Under the pieces are notes generated by a model, which saw only the letters and a program-made list of their open reading frames with translations, searched no databases and was not told the origin of the DNA. Shown piece by piece: positions 14,555-23,199 of a stretch of 64,000 bases of DNA. A program made the translations under genes and the position numbers. The DNA lies in the NCBI RefSeq assembly GCF_002868735.1, contig NZ_CP025611.1, forward strand, positions 3,056,501-3,120,500, written 5' to 3'. Within the stretch, counting starts at the first letter, position 1. Every line of letters begins with the position of its first letter. Source of the stretch: Niveispirillum cyanobacteriorum. Its GTDB lineage: Bacteria > Pseudomonadota > Alphaproteobacteria > Azospirillales > Azospirillaceae.

Positions 14555-16015
14555 GTGAAGCATCCCCTCCGTCGCCTGCTGGTCCCGGCCCTGCTGCTAG
14601 CCCTGTCCGTGCCTGCCGCGCAGGCTGCGCCTCGGTCGGCGGAGGGTGATGCCGCCGTCGCCCTGTTGCAGGATCTGATCCGCTTCGAAACGGTGAACGC
14701 CCCCGGCGACACCACGAAACTGGCAGCCTATCTGGATAGCCTGTTCAAGCCGTTGGGCGTGGAGACGGAGGTCATCCTCGCCCCCAACGGCAAGGCCGCC
14801 CATTTCATTGCCCGGTTGAAGGGCGATGGCAGCCTGGAGCCTGTGCTTCTGGCCGCCCACACCGATGTGGTGCCGGTGGAGCGCGAATTCTGGACCGTCG
14901 ATCCCTTCGCCGCCACCATCAAGGATGGTTTCGTCTATGGCCGTGGCGCGCTCGACAATAAAAGTGCGGTTGCCGTCTTCGCCCGCGCCGTCATGCGGCT
15001 GGCACGGGAGAAGGTGAAGCTGAAACGCGACATCATCTTCCTGGCGGAGGCGGACGAGGAGCAGGGGCGCTTTAACACCGGCTGGCTGGCCCAAAACCAT
15101 TGGGACAAGATCAACGCGGCCGTCGCCCTGAATGAGGGTGGGAACACCATGCTGGACCCTGACGGCAAGGTCCGGCAGATCAACATTTCCGTGGCGGACA
15201 AGCAGACCTTGAACCTGAAATTGACCGCGCGGGGCAAGGCGGCCCATTCGTCGCTGGCGGTACCGCCGCTGGAAACCGCCAACGGACAGTTGATCGCGGC
15301 GCTGGGCAAGATCGCCTTCACCGAAACACCGATCCGCCTGACACCGCCGGCTGTCAGCTATTTCAAGGGTCTGGCCAGGCTCAATCCCGGCCCCCTGTCG
15401 GGTGCGGTTGAGCGGTTGCTGGCGGCGGGTGACGATGCCGCCCGTCTGGTTGCCGCCAAGGAGGTTCTGGAAGCCCATCCCAAGGAGGCGCCGACCCTTT
15501 CAGCCCTGATGCGCGACACGATGGTGGTCACGATGATCAATGCCGGGGTCAAGCCGAACATCATCCCAGGTGAGGCCGAGGCCATCATGAATGCCCGGTT
15601 GATGCCAGGTGTGGATGTGTATCAGTTCGTGGAACAGGTGAAGGCGCTGATCGGCAATCCTGCCATTGAGGTGGAGATTGTTAATTCCCGGCCCAAGGAG
15701 GAACAGGCGGAGTTCTTCCGACAGCGCAGCGCCATCCAACCCTCCAGCATCGAGACCGACCTGTTCGGCGCGCTGGAAAAGCAGGCCAAGCGGGTCTGGC
15801 CGGGCGCGCAGGTGCTGCCGGTGATGCTGCAGGCCTCCACCGATGCCGGTGCCTGGCGGGCGCGTGGCGTCCCGGTCTATGGGATCAGGCCGTTTCCGAC
15901 CGACCCCGACACATCGTCCCGCGTGCATGGCCATGATGAACGCGTTGCCGTGAAGTCCATCCATGAGGGTGTGGATTATGTCTATGGGGTGCTGAAGCAG
16001 GTGGCGGCGCGATAG
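14555..16015 (+). CDS. M20 family zinc metallopeptidase, secreted
   Basis: 486 residues from GTG 14555; GGGAG lies 10 bp upstream. A signal peptide (LLVPALLLALSVPAAQA) precedes an M20/ArgE-type catalytic domain: AAHTDVVP (metal ligand His and nearby Asp, about residues 107-114), GRGALDNKSA (bridging Asp), EADEE (catalytic Glu and metal Glu, about 166-170), and HGHDERV near the C-terminus (last metal His). A lid domain lies between about residues 225 and 360. It should cleave short peptides or N-acyl amino acids in the periplasm; the substrate is not evident. It starts 14 bp after the copC remnant, so the prophage may have separated it from its promoter. Confidence 0.85.
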   Translation: MKHPLRRLLVPALLLALSVPAAQAAPRSAEGDAAVALLQDLIRFETVNAPGDTTKLAAYLDSLFKPLGVETEVILAPNGKAAHFIARLKGDGSLEPVLLAAHTDVVPVEREFWTVDPFAATIKDGFVYGRGALDNKSAVAVFARAVMRLAREKVKLKRDIIFLAEADEEQGRFNTGWLAQNHWDKINAAVALNEGGNTMLDPDGKVRQINISVADKQTLNLKLTARGKAAHSSLAVPPLETANGQLIAALGKIAFTETPIRLTPPAVSYFKGLARLNPGPLSGAVERLLAAGDDAARLVAAKEVLEAHPKEAPTLSALMRDTMVVTMINAGVKPNIIPGEAEAIMNARLMPGVDVYQFVEQVKALIGNPAIEVEIVNSRPKEEQAEFFRQRSAIQPSSIETDLFGALEKQAKRVWPGAQVLPVMLQASTDAGAWRARGVPVYGIRPFPTDPDTSSRVHGHDERVAVKSIHEGVDYVYGVLKQVAAR

Positions 16016-16035
16016 CCCCCCCTGCTGGATCAGTG

Positions 16036-17016
16036 TCAGGCCCGCCCGAACCATGCCGCCGCGTGGCGCACATGGTCCTCGATATCCGGATAGGCGGGTG
16101 TCCAGCCCAGATGTCGGCGGGCCGCCGTGGCGTCGGCGATCAGGATGGCAGGGTCGCCGGGGCGGCGGTCCCCATCGCGGCAGCGTACGGGCAGGCCTGT
16201 GACCCGTTCCACCGCACCGATGACCTCCCGTACCGAGAAGCCCTGGCCAGTGCCCAGGTTCAAGCGCTGATTGCCGCCGCCATCCAGAAGGCGGCGCAGG
16301 GCCAGGACATGGGCACTGGCCAGATCGCTGACATGGACATAGTCGCGCACGCAGGTGCCGTCCGCCGTCGGGTAGTCGGTTCCAAACACCCTGATCTCAG
16401 GGCGTTGACCAAGGGCGGTCTGCAGAACCAGCGGGATCAGGTGGGTTTCGGGATCATGGCGTTCCCCCAACTCCCCGTCTGGGTCGGCGCCCGACGCATT
16501 GAAATAGCGCAGGGAAGTGAAGCGCAGCCCGCCGCCGGTGGCGGCCAGATCGGCCAGGATTTCCTCCACCATCAGCTTGCTGCGGCCATAGGGGTTGACG
16601 GGGACCAGGGGCTGCGTCTCCACAATCGGCGCGCACCCGGCATTGCCATAGACAGCGGCGGTGGAGGAGAAGATCAGCGCCGTCACCCCGGCCCGGTCCA
16701 TCGCCGCCGTCAGGGCCAGTGTCCCGGCCACATTGTTGCGGTAGAAGCGACCGGGGTCCGTCACCGACAGCCCCGCCTCGATCAAGGCTGCGAAATGCAG
16801 GACGCCGACAGGCCGGTAATGGCGGAACACGGCGTCCAGGAAGCCGGCATCCTCCAGTGATCCCCGCTCCAGCGGGCCCCAGCGCACGGCATCCGCCGAC
16901 CCGTTCGACAGGTTGTCGACGGCCACGGGCCGGAACCCGGCCCTGGCCAGCGCCTTGCAACTGTGGCTGCCGATGAAACCGGCGCCGCCGGTGACGATCA
17001 CGGTGGGGGCGGTCAT
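16036..17016 (-). CDS. galE: UDP-glucose 4-epimerase GalE-like, extended SDR
   Basis: 326 residues from ATG 17016, chosen because AAGGAG lies nine bases upstream; upstream in-frame codons look non-coding. Rossmann motif TGGAGFIGSHS at the N-terminus, catalytic Ser-Tyr-Lys triad with SSTAAVYG (Ser about 119) and NPYGRSK (Tyr about 143, Lys 147), NAD-binding throughout, and C-terminal sugar-binding segment SLRYFNASGADPDGE. The enzyme interconverts UDP-glucose and UDP-galactose, supplying galactose units for exopolysaccharide. It is convergent with the M20 gene and divergent from the Wzy-like gene, at the edge of the polysaccharide locus. Confidence 0.88.
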   Translation of the reverse strand: MTAPTVIVTGGAGFIGSHSCKALARAGFRPVAVDNLSNGSADAVRWGPLERGSLEDAGFLDAVFRHYRPVGVLHFAALIEAGLSVTDPGRFYRNNVAGTLALTAAMDRAGVTALIFSSTAAVYGNAGCAPIVETQPLVPVNPYGRSKLMVEEILADLAATGGGLRFTSLRYFNASGADPDGELGERHDPETHLIPLVLQTALGQRPEIRVFGTDYPTADGTCVRDYVHVSDLASAHVLALRRLLDGGGNQRLNLGTGQGFSVREVIGAVERVTGLPVRCRDGDRRPGDPAILIADATAARRHLGWTPAYPDIEDHVRHAAAWFGRA

Positions 17017-17113
17017 GGGCCCGGCTCCTTCATCCATTGCGGTCCATCCATCAAGACACCGCAGTGCAGCATGCCGGCAAGCCACCTTCCGCGCGGCCAC
17101 AGACTGATCACAA

Positions 17114-17127
17114 CCGGACCGGTCCGG
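17114..17127. promoter_or_regulatory. 14-bp perfect palindrome in galE/wzy intergenic region
   Basis: CCGGACCGGTCCGG lies 20 bp before the Wzy-like start codon, within the 130-bp divergent gap. Being self-complementary and placed between two divergent polysaccharide genes, it may be an operator, but GC-rich palindromes also arise by chance at this base composition. Confidence 0.3.
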
Positions 17128-17146
17128 AACCGTGTTGTGTTGCAGC

Positions 17147-18562
17147 ATGAGCGACGCGATCACCCTCGCCGGCCCCGGTGGCCATCCACGCACCCTGCCT
17201 GTCCCGGTGACAGAAGCGGGCAATGTGGACGTGGCCGGACTGGTCCGCGTGTTCGCGGTCTGCGGCGCGCTTTACCTGGGCATCTATGCGCTGGAGGCGC
17301 CGGCCCGCTATGGCCTGTATCTGGCGGGACAGGACAGTTTGATCCTGCTGCGCGACGGCTTGATCCTGGGGCCGCTGCTGGCGCTGTGCATGGCGCATGC
17401 AGCACAGCTTCGCCTGCATCCGGTCATGGCGGCCTTCGGCATCGCCATGGGTTTCCACGGGTTGGTCTTGATGGGAACCATGGGCAGCCCGCTGGGCGTG
17501 GCCTATGGTGTGAAGGTGCTGGTCAATCTGCTGTTCGGCTTCTTCGTGGCAGCACTGTTCGTGGCGCCGGGGGGCCGTGTCCTGCGGTTCTTCGCCCTGA
17601 TGTGGGCCGTCATCATGATCGGCATCTGCCTGGACAAGGCGGGCATGGCCTTTCCGTGGACCGGGATGCGGACCATGGTCGGCGACCTGAATGTCGATGT
17701 CTCCAAGGACTGGCAGATCAGTGACCCGTTCGCCCGCCGTGTCGCGGGTTTCACACGCAGTTCCATCGCCGTCGCCGCCATCCTGCCCTGCCTGACCATC
17801 GTGCTGATGGGCCGGCTGCGCAGCGTGCTGGCGCGGGCCTGTTTGGCGCTGCCGGCCCTGGTGGGCGTGTTCCTGACGACACAGAAGGGCTCCCTGATCG
17901 CCTTCCTGCCGGTGGCGGCCTTGCTGTGCCTGCCGGCGGGTTTACGGCTGACGGGCCTGCGTGCAGCCTTCCTGGGGTTTCTGCTGCTGGCCGCGGGCCT
18001 ACCGCTCTTCACCCATGGTCTGCATCTGGACCATGGGGACGGGGTGTTCAGCATGGAATCCCTCTATCTGCGCATCGCCTATACCTGGCCCGATGCCTGG
18101 GACTGGATCGCGCGGCACCAGATGCTGGTGTTCGGGGTCGGCCTTGGCGGCCTGGGTGGTCCGCAGCGGCTCTATGCCCCGGACGCCTTCAATCCAGCCG
18201 ACAATATCGCGGTCCTGCTGTTCGCCTGGTTCGGCCTGTTCGCCGTGATCTATGCCGCGCTGGCCGTACGCCTTGCCCTGCGGCCCGTCACGGGTGATGT
18301 GCGGCGGGTGGAAGCGGCGGTGGCCATCCTGGCCTTCGCCGCCGGTTACGGCGTCGTCCTGTCGGTGGTGGAGGATCAGGCGGCCTGCCTGTTCCTGGGC
18401 GCCGCCCTAGGCACCCTCTGGCGGGAGACGGTACCAGCCGGCCCCGCCCTGCGGCCCGCCGGGCCGCGTCATGCACCTGACATCATGGAGGCAAAAGATG
18501 ACGACCAGCCTGCATTCGCTGCGTCAACCGGACGTGGTCAGCTTCGATCCCGCCGGTTTTGA
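17147..18562 (+). CDS. Wzy-like polysaccharide polymerase, O-antigen ligase-type membrane protein
   Basis: 471 residues with about 10-12 hydrophobic segments, e.g. VRVFAVCGALYLGIYAL, FALMWAVIMIGICLD, AFLGFLLLAAGLPLF. A large periplasmic loop (around TTQKGSL and later YLRIAYTWPDAW) and the GVGLGGLGGP segment match the Wzy_C/WaaL type. Such proteins polymerise undecaprenyl-linked repeat units or ligate them to lipid A. In this locus with Wzx, Wzz and Wza, a Wzy role fits best. The start at 17147 follows a 130-bp divergent gap with galE. Its C-terminus overlaps the next gene by 65 bp and its last 40 residues are non-hydrophobic. Confidence 0.7.
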   Translation: MSDAITLAGPGGHPRTLPVPVTEAGNVDVAGLVRVFAVCGALYLGIYALEAPARYGLYLAGQDSLILLRDGLILGPLLALCMAHAAQLRLHPVMAAFGIAMGFHGLVLMGTMGSPLGVAYGVKVLVNLLFGFFVAALFVAPGGRVLRFFALMWAVIMIGICLDKAGMAFPWTGMRTMVGDLNVDVSKDWQISDPFARRVAGFTRSSIAVAAILPCLTIVLMGRLRSVLARACLALPALVGVFLTTQKGSLIAFLPVAALLCLPAGLRLTGLRAAFLGFLLLAAGLPLFTHGLHLDHGDGVFSMESLYLRIAYTWPDAWDWIARHQMLVFGVGLGGLGGPQRLYAPDAFNPADNIAVLLFAWFGLFAVIYAALAVRLALRPVTGDVRRVEAAVAILAFAAGYGVVLSVVEDQAACLFLGAALGTLWRETVPAGPALRPAGPRHAPDIMEAKDDDQPAFAASTGRGQLRSRRF

Positions 18563-19118
18563 GGATGCCTGCGCCGATCTGATGCGGCAGGTGCAGGCCG
18601 ATTTCCGGCCCGATGCCCTGATCGCCGTGCCCACGGGCGGGCTGCATGTGGCGGAAGCCATGGCGCGGTCGGCGGGCGGCCGCCTGCCGGTCTTGTCCAT
18701 GACCTGCCGCCGGGCCAGCACCGCCGCCAAGAGCCGGCTGGCCGGGCTGAAGGCCCTGGCGGCCCGGCTGCCGCGCCCCGTAGCCGACCGGCTGCGTGTT
18801 TGGGAACATGCGCTGCTGACCCAACGCGCCCGGCCCACCCCCGTCGCGCCCTATATCTTCGATCCACAGGAACTGTCGCGCCTGCGGGCCTGGCTGTCGG
18901 GGGTCGGGGGGCGTGTGTCGCTGCTGATCGTCGATGATGCGGTGGATAGCGGTGTGACGCTGCATCATGTGCTGGAGGCGGTGCGCGGGCTGGCCCCATC
19001 GGCGGCGGACATACGATCCGCCGTCATCACCGTGACGACACCGGAACCGCTGGCCCGACCCCATTATGCCCTGCATCAGGGGCAATTGTGCCGCTTTCCC
19101 TGGTCGCTTGATGCGTAA
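18498..19118 (+). CDS. Phosphoribosyltransferase-fold protein in polysaccharide locus
   Basis: 206 residues from ATG 18498 with GGAGG upstream. The key motif LLIVDDAVDSGVTLHHVL (about residues 144-161) is the type I PRTase PRPP-binding loop (acidic pair, then T/S-G-x-T), and AVPTGGLHVAEA near residue 45 is the matching GG loop. It should bind PRPP, transferring phosphoribose to an unidentified acceptor, or act as a non-catalytic regulator. It overlaps the HAD gene by 8 bp. PRTases are uncommon in exopolysaccharide loci; a role in making a ribose-linked sugar donor is a hypothesis. Confidence 0.65.
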   Translation: MTTSLHSLRQPDVVSFDPAGFEDACADLMRQVQADFRPDALIAVPTGGLHVAEAMARSAGGRLPVLSMTCRRASTAAKSRLAGLKALAARLPRPVADRLRVWEHALLTQRARPTPVAPYIFDPQELSRLRAWLSGVGGRVSLLIVDDAVDSGVTLHHVLEAVRGLAPSAADIRSAVITVTTPEPLARPHYALHQGQLCRFPWSLDA

Positions 19119-19791
19119 CGTCGTGATCCTGGACCTGGACGGCACCGTCCTTTCCGTCAACAGCTTCCGTCTCTGGGCGTCCTACATGCTGCGGGCGGCC
19201 AGCCCGCATATGGCGCCGGGGCGGCGGCTGGGCCTGGCCTTGCGCGCCGGCGGGGCGCTTGTGGCGCGCAAGGCCGGGCTGATGGGGCATGAGGCGCTGA
19301 AGCACCATCTCCAATCCCTGTGGCAACGGTCCACAGCAGGCGATGGCGGCGCCACGCTGTCCCATTTCAATGATGGGCTGCGCCGGCATGTGCGGCCGGA
19401 ACTGCAACCGCTGCTGTCGGCGATGGCGGCGGGGCAGGTTGACGGGGTGCTGGCGACCGCAGCGGCGGCGGATTATGCGCAGCATTTCGGCGGCCTTCTG
19501 GGCATTCCCCATGTCCTGGCCACGCCCGCCATCCGTCCCCGCACCATGCCCAGCAATATCGGGCGGCACAAACGGGATGCGGTGCTGGATTTCCTGGCCC
19601 GGCAGGGCTGGATGGAAAGGCCGCGCATCCTGTTCACCGACCATGAGGATGACCTGCCGCTGATTGAAATCTGCAGGACGGTCCATTGGTTCGGCCCGCC
19701 CACGGCCCTTGCGGCCATGGCCACCCGTTTCCCGCATACCGCCCTGCATCAGGGCTTTACGGATCCAGAAGACAGGAGACAGCGATGCTGA
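19111..19791 (+). CDS. HAD superfamily phosphatase (HAD-IB type)
   Basis: 226 residues. Motif I VILDLDGTVLS gives the nucleophile Asp and general acid/base Asp (about residues 8 and 10), motif II VLATAAAADY the Thr, a basic residue lies in NIGRHKRD (motif III Lys), and motif IV is FTDHEDDLPLI. All four catalytic motifs are present. The cap between motifs I and II is helical, as in the SerB-like IB subclass. The enzyme should dephosphorylate a small phosphate ester. Sitting between a PRTase-like and a pyruvyltransferase gene in one tight operon, it may act on a phosphoribosyl or other sugar phosphate. Confidence 0.7.
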   Translation: MRNVVILDLDGTVLSVNSFRLWASYMLRAASPHMAPGRRLGLALRAGGALVARKAGLMGHEALKHHLQSLWQRSTAGDGGATLSHFNDGLRRHVRPELQPLLSAMAAGQVDGVLATAAAADYAQHFGGLLGIPHVLATPAIRPRTMPSNIGRHKRDAVLDFLARQGWMERPRILFTDHEDDLPLIEICRTVHWFGPPTALAAMATRFPHTALHQGFTDPEDRRQRC

Positions 19792-20765
19792 TCAACATGT
19801 TCGATACCGCCATGGACAGCGACAATCTGGGCGACCAGTTCATCATGGATGCCGTCTGGCAGGAGGTGCGGTCGCTGTTCCCGGATGCTGGCTTCATCCG
19901 CACCCCCACCCACCGCCGCGCCACCCTGTCGGAACTGCGGGAGGGACGGAAGGCGGACCTGTCCATCGTCGGCGGCACCAATATCCTGAAATCGCACATG
20001 CTGGTGCGCGGCAACTGGCGCATCACGCCCCTGGATTACCTGAACTGGCGCAATGTGATCCTGATGGGCGTGGGCTGGCAGCAATATGGGCGTGGCGGGC
20101 CGGATGCCGCCACGCGCCTGTTCTTCCGCCAGGTCCTGTCGCCGCATGGCCTGCATTCGGTGCGCGACATGCACACCTACAATCTGCTGCGCCCGCATGT
20201 GCCCAATCTGGTCTATACGGCCTGTCCGACCATGTGGATGCTGGACCGGGCCCATTGCGAAAGCATCCCCGTCCGCACGGCACAGGACGCGGTCTTCGCC
20301 GTCACCTACTACCGCCCCGCTCCAGAACAGGACCGCCGGATATTTGAGATTCTGCGCCTGAATTACCGCACTGTCTATTTCTGGCCGCAGCAGGCGGAGG
20401 ATGTGGACTATATGCGCGAGATTGGCGCCACCGGCTATGTGCCCATCACGCCCAATATCGCCGCCTATGACCGGCTGCTGGCCGAGAATGATGTGGATTT
20501 CGTGGGCGCCCGCCTGCATGGCGGCATCCGCGCCTTGCAGCACCGCCGCCGGGCGCTGATCATCCCGGTCGATAACCGGGCCACGGAAATCAGCCTGTCG
20601 ACCGGCCTGCCCGTGGCGTCGCGGATGCAGCCAGAAGCGATTGAGCAGTGGATCACCAATCCCACACCCACATCCCTGACCTTGCCGCTGGAAGGCATCG
20701 TCGCGTGGCTGGGGCAGTTCCGTCAGGCGGCGGCCACCGCGTCTCGTGCCACCGCCGCGCGATAG
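19785..20765 (+). CDS. Polysaccharide pyruvyl transferase family protein
   Basis: 326 residues from ATG 19785, overlapping the HAD gene by 7 bp with GACAGGAGAC upstream. It has the N-terminal NMFDTAMDSDNLGDQFIMDAV (nucleotide-binding-like, resembling the GNxGD motif), VGGTNILKS, LMGVGWQ, and the C-terminal FVGARLHGGIRAL, the conserved R-L-H-G segment of the PS_pyruv_trans family. These enzymes attach ketal-linked pyruvate from PEP to sugars of exopolysaccharides. The 3' end overlaps the convergent fusion gene by 43 bp. Acceptor sugar not predictable. Confidence 0.75.
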   Translation: MLINMFDTAMDSDNLGDQFIMDAVWQEVRSLFPDAGFIRTPTHRRATLSELREGRKADLSIVGGTNILKSHMLVRGNWRITPLDYLNWRNVILMGVGWQQYGRGGPDAATRLFFRQVLSPHGLHSVRDMHTYNLLRPHVPNLVYTACPTMWMLDRAHCESIPVRTAQDAVFAVTYYRPAPEQDRRIFEILRLNYRTVYFWPQQAEDVDYMREIGATGYVPITPNIAAYDRLLAENDVDFVGARLHGGIRALQHRRRALIIPVDNRATEISLSTGLPVASRMQPEAIEQWITNPTPTSLTLPLEGIVAWLGQFRQAAATASRATAAR

Positions 20766-22996
20766 ATCGACAGAAGGTCGGCCACATGCCGGTCCCCGGA
20801 CCGGCTATCGGCCCAGAAATCATTGTAGGCGGCCAGTCCCGCCGCCTGCACCGACGCATCATCGCTGATCAGGGACAGGCAGCGGGCCAGATCTGCCTCG
20901 TCCCCGCTGCGGAACAACCAGCCGGACACGCCATCGCTCACCCGTTCGGCGGCGGCGGAGATATCGCTCACGATGGCGGGCACGCCCCGCGCCGCCGCCT
21001 CGGCCACCGTCAGGCCGAATGTCTCGTACCACAGGCTGGGGAAGACCAGGCAGCGCGTGCGGGACAGTAATTTCTGGATATCGGCACTGTCCAGCCAGCC
21101 TGTCACCCGCATGCCGGGAATGGCTTCGATCTCCGCCCGCAGCGGCCCGTCGCCGGCAAAGGTGATGGGCAGGCCCATGCCGGCGGCTACCCGCGCCAGC
21201 ATCCGCACGCCCTTCTCCTCGTCCAGGCGGCCCAGATAGAGGATCATGTCGTTCAGGGCCACCGGGGCCGGCACTGCGCGTACTGCCTCCACCGGGTTGG
21301 GTAGGCGATGGACCTGGGCCCGGCGCGGCAGGTAAGGGGACAGGATGCGGGCGGATCGTTCCGACAGGGCGATGTAATGCGCGACAGAGGCCGGGAAGCG
21401 GCCCGCCGCCCGCTGGATCAAACCCCGCGCCACCCGGAACAGCTTGTGGGCGTGCCGCCGCTTGTCGCAGCGGGTGGCGATGCAACCACGCGACAGGGCG
21501 GCGCGCGTGCAGGGCTGTGCCGTTTGATAATTGAAGAAGGCACCGTTGGGGCAGGCGGGGAAGAAATCATGCAGGGTGCAGATGACGGGCACGCCCATCC
21601 GGTCGGCCACCCGCACCGGGGCGGTCGTCAGCGCCTTGGTATAGCCGTGCAGATGCACGATCGTCTGGTCAGGCGGCAAAGGGCGCAGGATATCGGCCAC
21701 CAGGCGCGCGGCCTGACCGTTCCAAAGGGCCTGCAACGCCGCACCGGGATGGCGGCCCGCCTCCAGCAACTCACGCTGGTCCAGGCAATGCACCGTCAGG
21801 GGGGCGTCGCGGAGCTGGTCACAGACGGGGCCGACGGCGCCGACAAACACCACCCGCGCGCCCGCGCGTGAAAGCCGCACTGCCTCGTCGATGGCCACCT
21901 TGCTGGCCCCGCCCTGCACATGGCAATAGTCGTTCAGCATGACGATGGTCAGGTCGCCGTCGGATGTGGGCAGCCCTTGGGTTGATGCCTTCGGGCGGAT
22001 CAGACGGCGGCCCAGCGCGATGCCGGGCAGTTCTACCATCCGTTCGGCGACAAAAGCCAGCGGCAGGACCAGGGCCATCGTGACCGCAGCCCCCGCAATG
22101 CCCGGTTCGTACAGGCCGAACAGCAGCGATAGTTGGATGAGGGGGGCGTGCAGCAGATAGACGCCATAGGACATGTCGGATTTCAGCCGCAGCCGGGGCG
22201 TCATCAGGGCCAGCACCACCACCAGGGCAGCGACCAGCACGGGATAAAGCAGGGGCGGCCGGGCATGCAGCAGACCCGTAACGGGGGCGGCCAGCCCCAG
22301 GCCCAATGCCAGACCCAACCAGCGGTTCTCCAGCCGCAGCCGGTGGCGGTACTGGTAGGCGGCGACACCCAGCACGAAGAATTGCAGCTGTCCCGGCAAT
22401 TGCTTGGCCAGGGTGGCATGGCCCGCCCGGTCCAGCAGATGGTGATAAAGGGCCGACGCCAGGAACAGGACCACCAGCACCCCGATACCCCGTCGCTGCA
22501 ACAGCCGCCAGATGAAGGGTAGCAGCAGGTAGAAGCCGACCTCGATCTTCAGGGTCCAGAGGCTGGCATTCAGGCTCTGTTCGTACAGTCCACTCAACGC
22601 GCCAGTGCCGACATCATATTGCAGGAAATTGGCGAAGGCGGCATTGGCCAGGAAATAGGTGGCCATGGAGCCCAGATTGCCGGTGATCCCCCCCGGCACC
22701 AGGGCCCCCAGGATCAGGGTTTGGGCAATGACGACCGTGATATAGAGCGGGTAGATGCGGAAGAAGCGCTTGATGAAGAAGCGTTTCGGGTCCGGGTCGC
22801 GGTCAAAGCTGTTAGCGACCAGATAGCCGCTGACCACGAAGAAACACTCCACGGCCAGGGCGGCATAATTGAAAGGCCAGGGCGGCGATGGGATGGCGAT
22901 GAACAGCTGATGGTGGCCCAGCACCACCAGCAGCGCCAGCAGCATCCGCAGGGGCGTGAAGTTGTTATCCGTGAAACCATCATCAGATCGCATCAC
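20723..22996 (-). CDS. Acyltransferase-3 / GT4 glycosyltransferase fusion
   Basis: 757 residues in one uninterrupted frame. Residues 1-335 form an acyltransferase-3 membrane domain: early TPLRMLLALLVVLGHH with the conserved His (28 or 29), FFVVSGYLV, RFFRIYPLY and about ten hydrophobic segments. Residues about 345-757 form a GT4 enzyme: VMLNDYCHVQGGASKVA (nucleotide-sugar fold), YLGRLDEEKGV and FPSLWYETFGLTVAEAAARG, the GT4 signature with E-x7-E type catalytic residues. Normally separate genes in exopolysaccharide loci. The product could add a sugar on the cytoplasmic face and acylate it with the membrane domain. It is divergent from wzx and convergent with the pyruvyltransferase. Confidence 0.8.
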   Translation of the reverse strand: MMRSDDGFTDNNFTPLRMLLALLVVLGHHQLFIAIPSPPWPFNYAALAVECFFVVSGYLVANSFDRDPDPKRFFIKRFFRIYPLYITVVIAQTLILGALVPGGITGNLGSMATYFLANAAFANFLQYDVGTGALSGLYEQSLNASLWTLKIEVGFYLLLPFIWRLLQRRGIGVLVVLFLASALYHHLLDRAGHATLAKQLPGQLQFFVLGVAAYQYRHRLRLENRWLGLALGLGLAAPVTGLLHARPPLLYPVLVAALVVVLALMTPRLRLKSDMSYGVYLLHAPLIQLSLLFGLYEPGIAGAAVTMALVLPLAFVAERMVELPGIALGRRLIRPKASTQGLPTSDGDLTIVMLNDYCHVQGGASKVAIDEAVRLSRAGARVVFVGAVGPVCDQLRDAPLTVHCLDQRELLEAGRHPGAALQALWNGQAARLVADILRPLPPDQTIVHLHGYTKALTTAPVRVADRMGVPVICTLHDFFPACPNGAFFNYQTAQPCTRAALSRGCIATRCDKRRHAHKLFRVARGLIQRAAGRFPASVAHYIALSERSARILSPYLPRRAQVHRLPNPVEAVRAVPAPVALNDMILYLGRLDEEKGVRMLARVAAGMGLPITFAGDGPLRAEIEAIPGMRVTGWLDSADIQKLLSRTRCLVFPSLWYETFGLTVAEAAARGVPAIVSDISAAAERVSDGVSGWLFRSGDEADLARCLSLISDDASVQAAGLAAYNDFWADSRSGDRHVADLLSIYRAAVARDAVAAA

Positions 22997-23103
22997 TTCA
23001 GGCTCCCACTATCCGTTGATCGCCGGGCCGATACTTGGGTGCAAATGCGAACCCAAAATCGGCGTGAAGTCCGGTCTTGTCAGAACTATTTAGTGTCACC
23101 TTT

Positions 23104-23128
23104 ACAGGGTGGGTTGTGATCACCCTGT
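23104..23128. promoter_or_regulatory. Inverted repeat between fusion gene and wzx
   Basis: ACAGGGTG (23104-23111) and CACCCTGT (23121-23128) form a perfect 8-bp inverted repeat with 9-bp spacing in the 203-bp divergent region. Position suggests an operator controlling one or both divergent genes; no confident -10/-35 pair was assigned. Confidence 0.35.
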
Positions 23129-23199
23129 GACCCGTTCCTTTGTCCGGTGCGCATCCGAATTCTGGATGTTATGGCAGGGGTGAACTGAACGGGATCATC

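Noticed and set aside
14354-16015. A fusion of the copC region with the M20 peptidase as one 553-codon gene
   Set aside because: The extra N-terminal codons belong to a different frame from copC, and a signal peptide starts right at GTG 14555.
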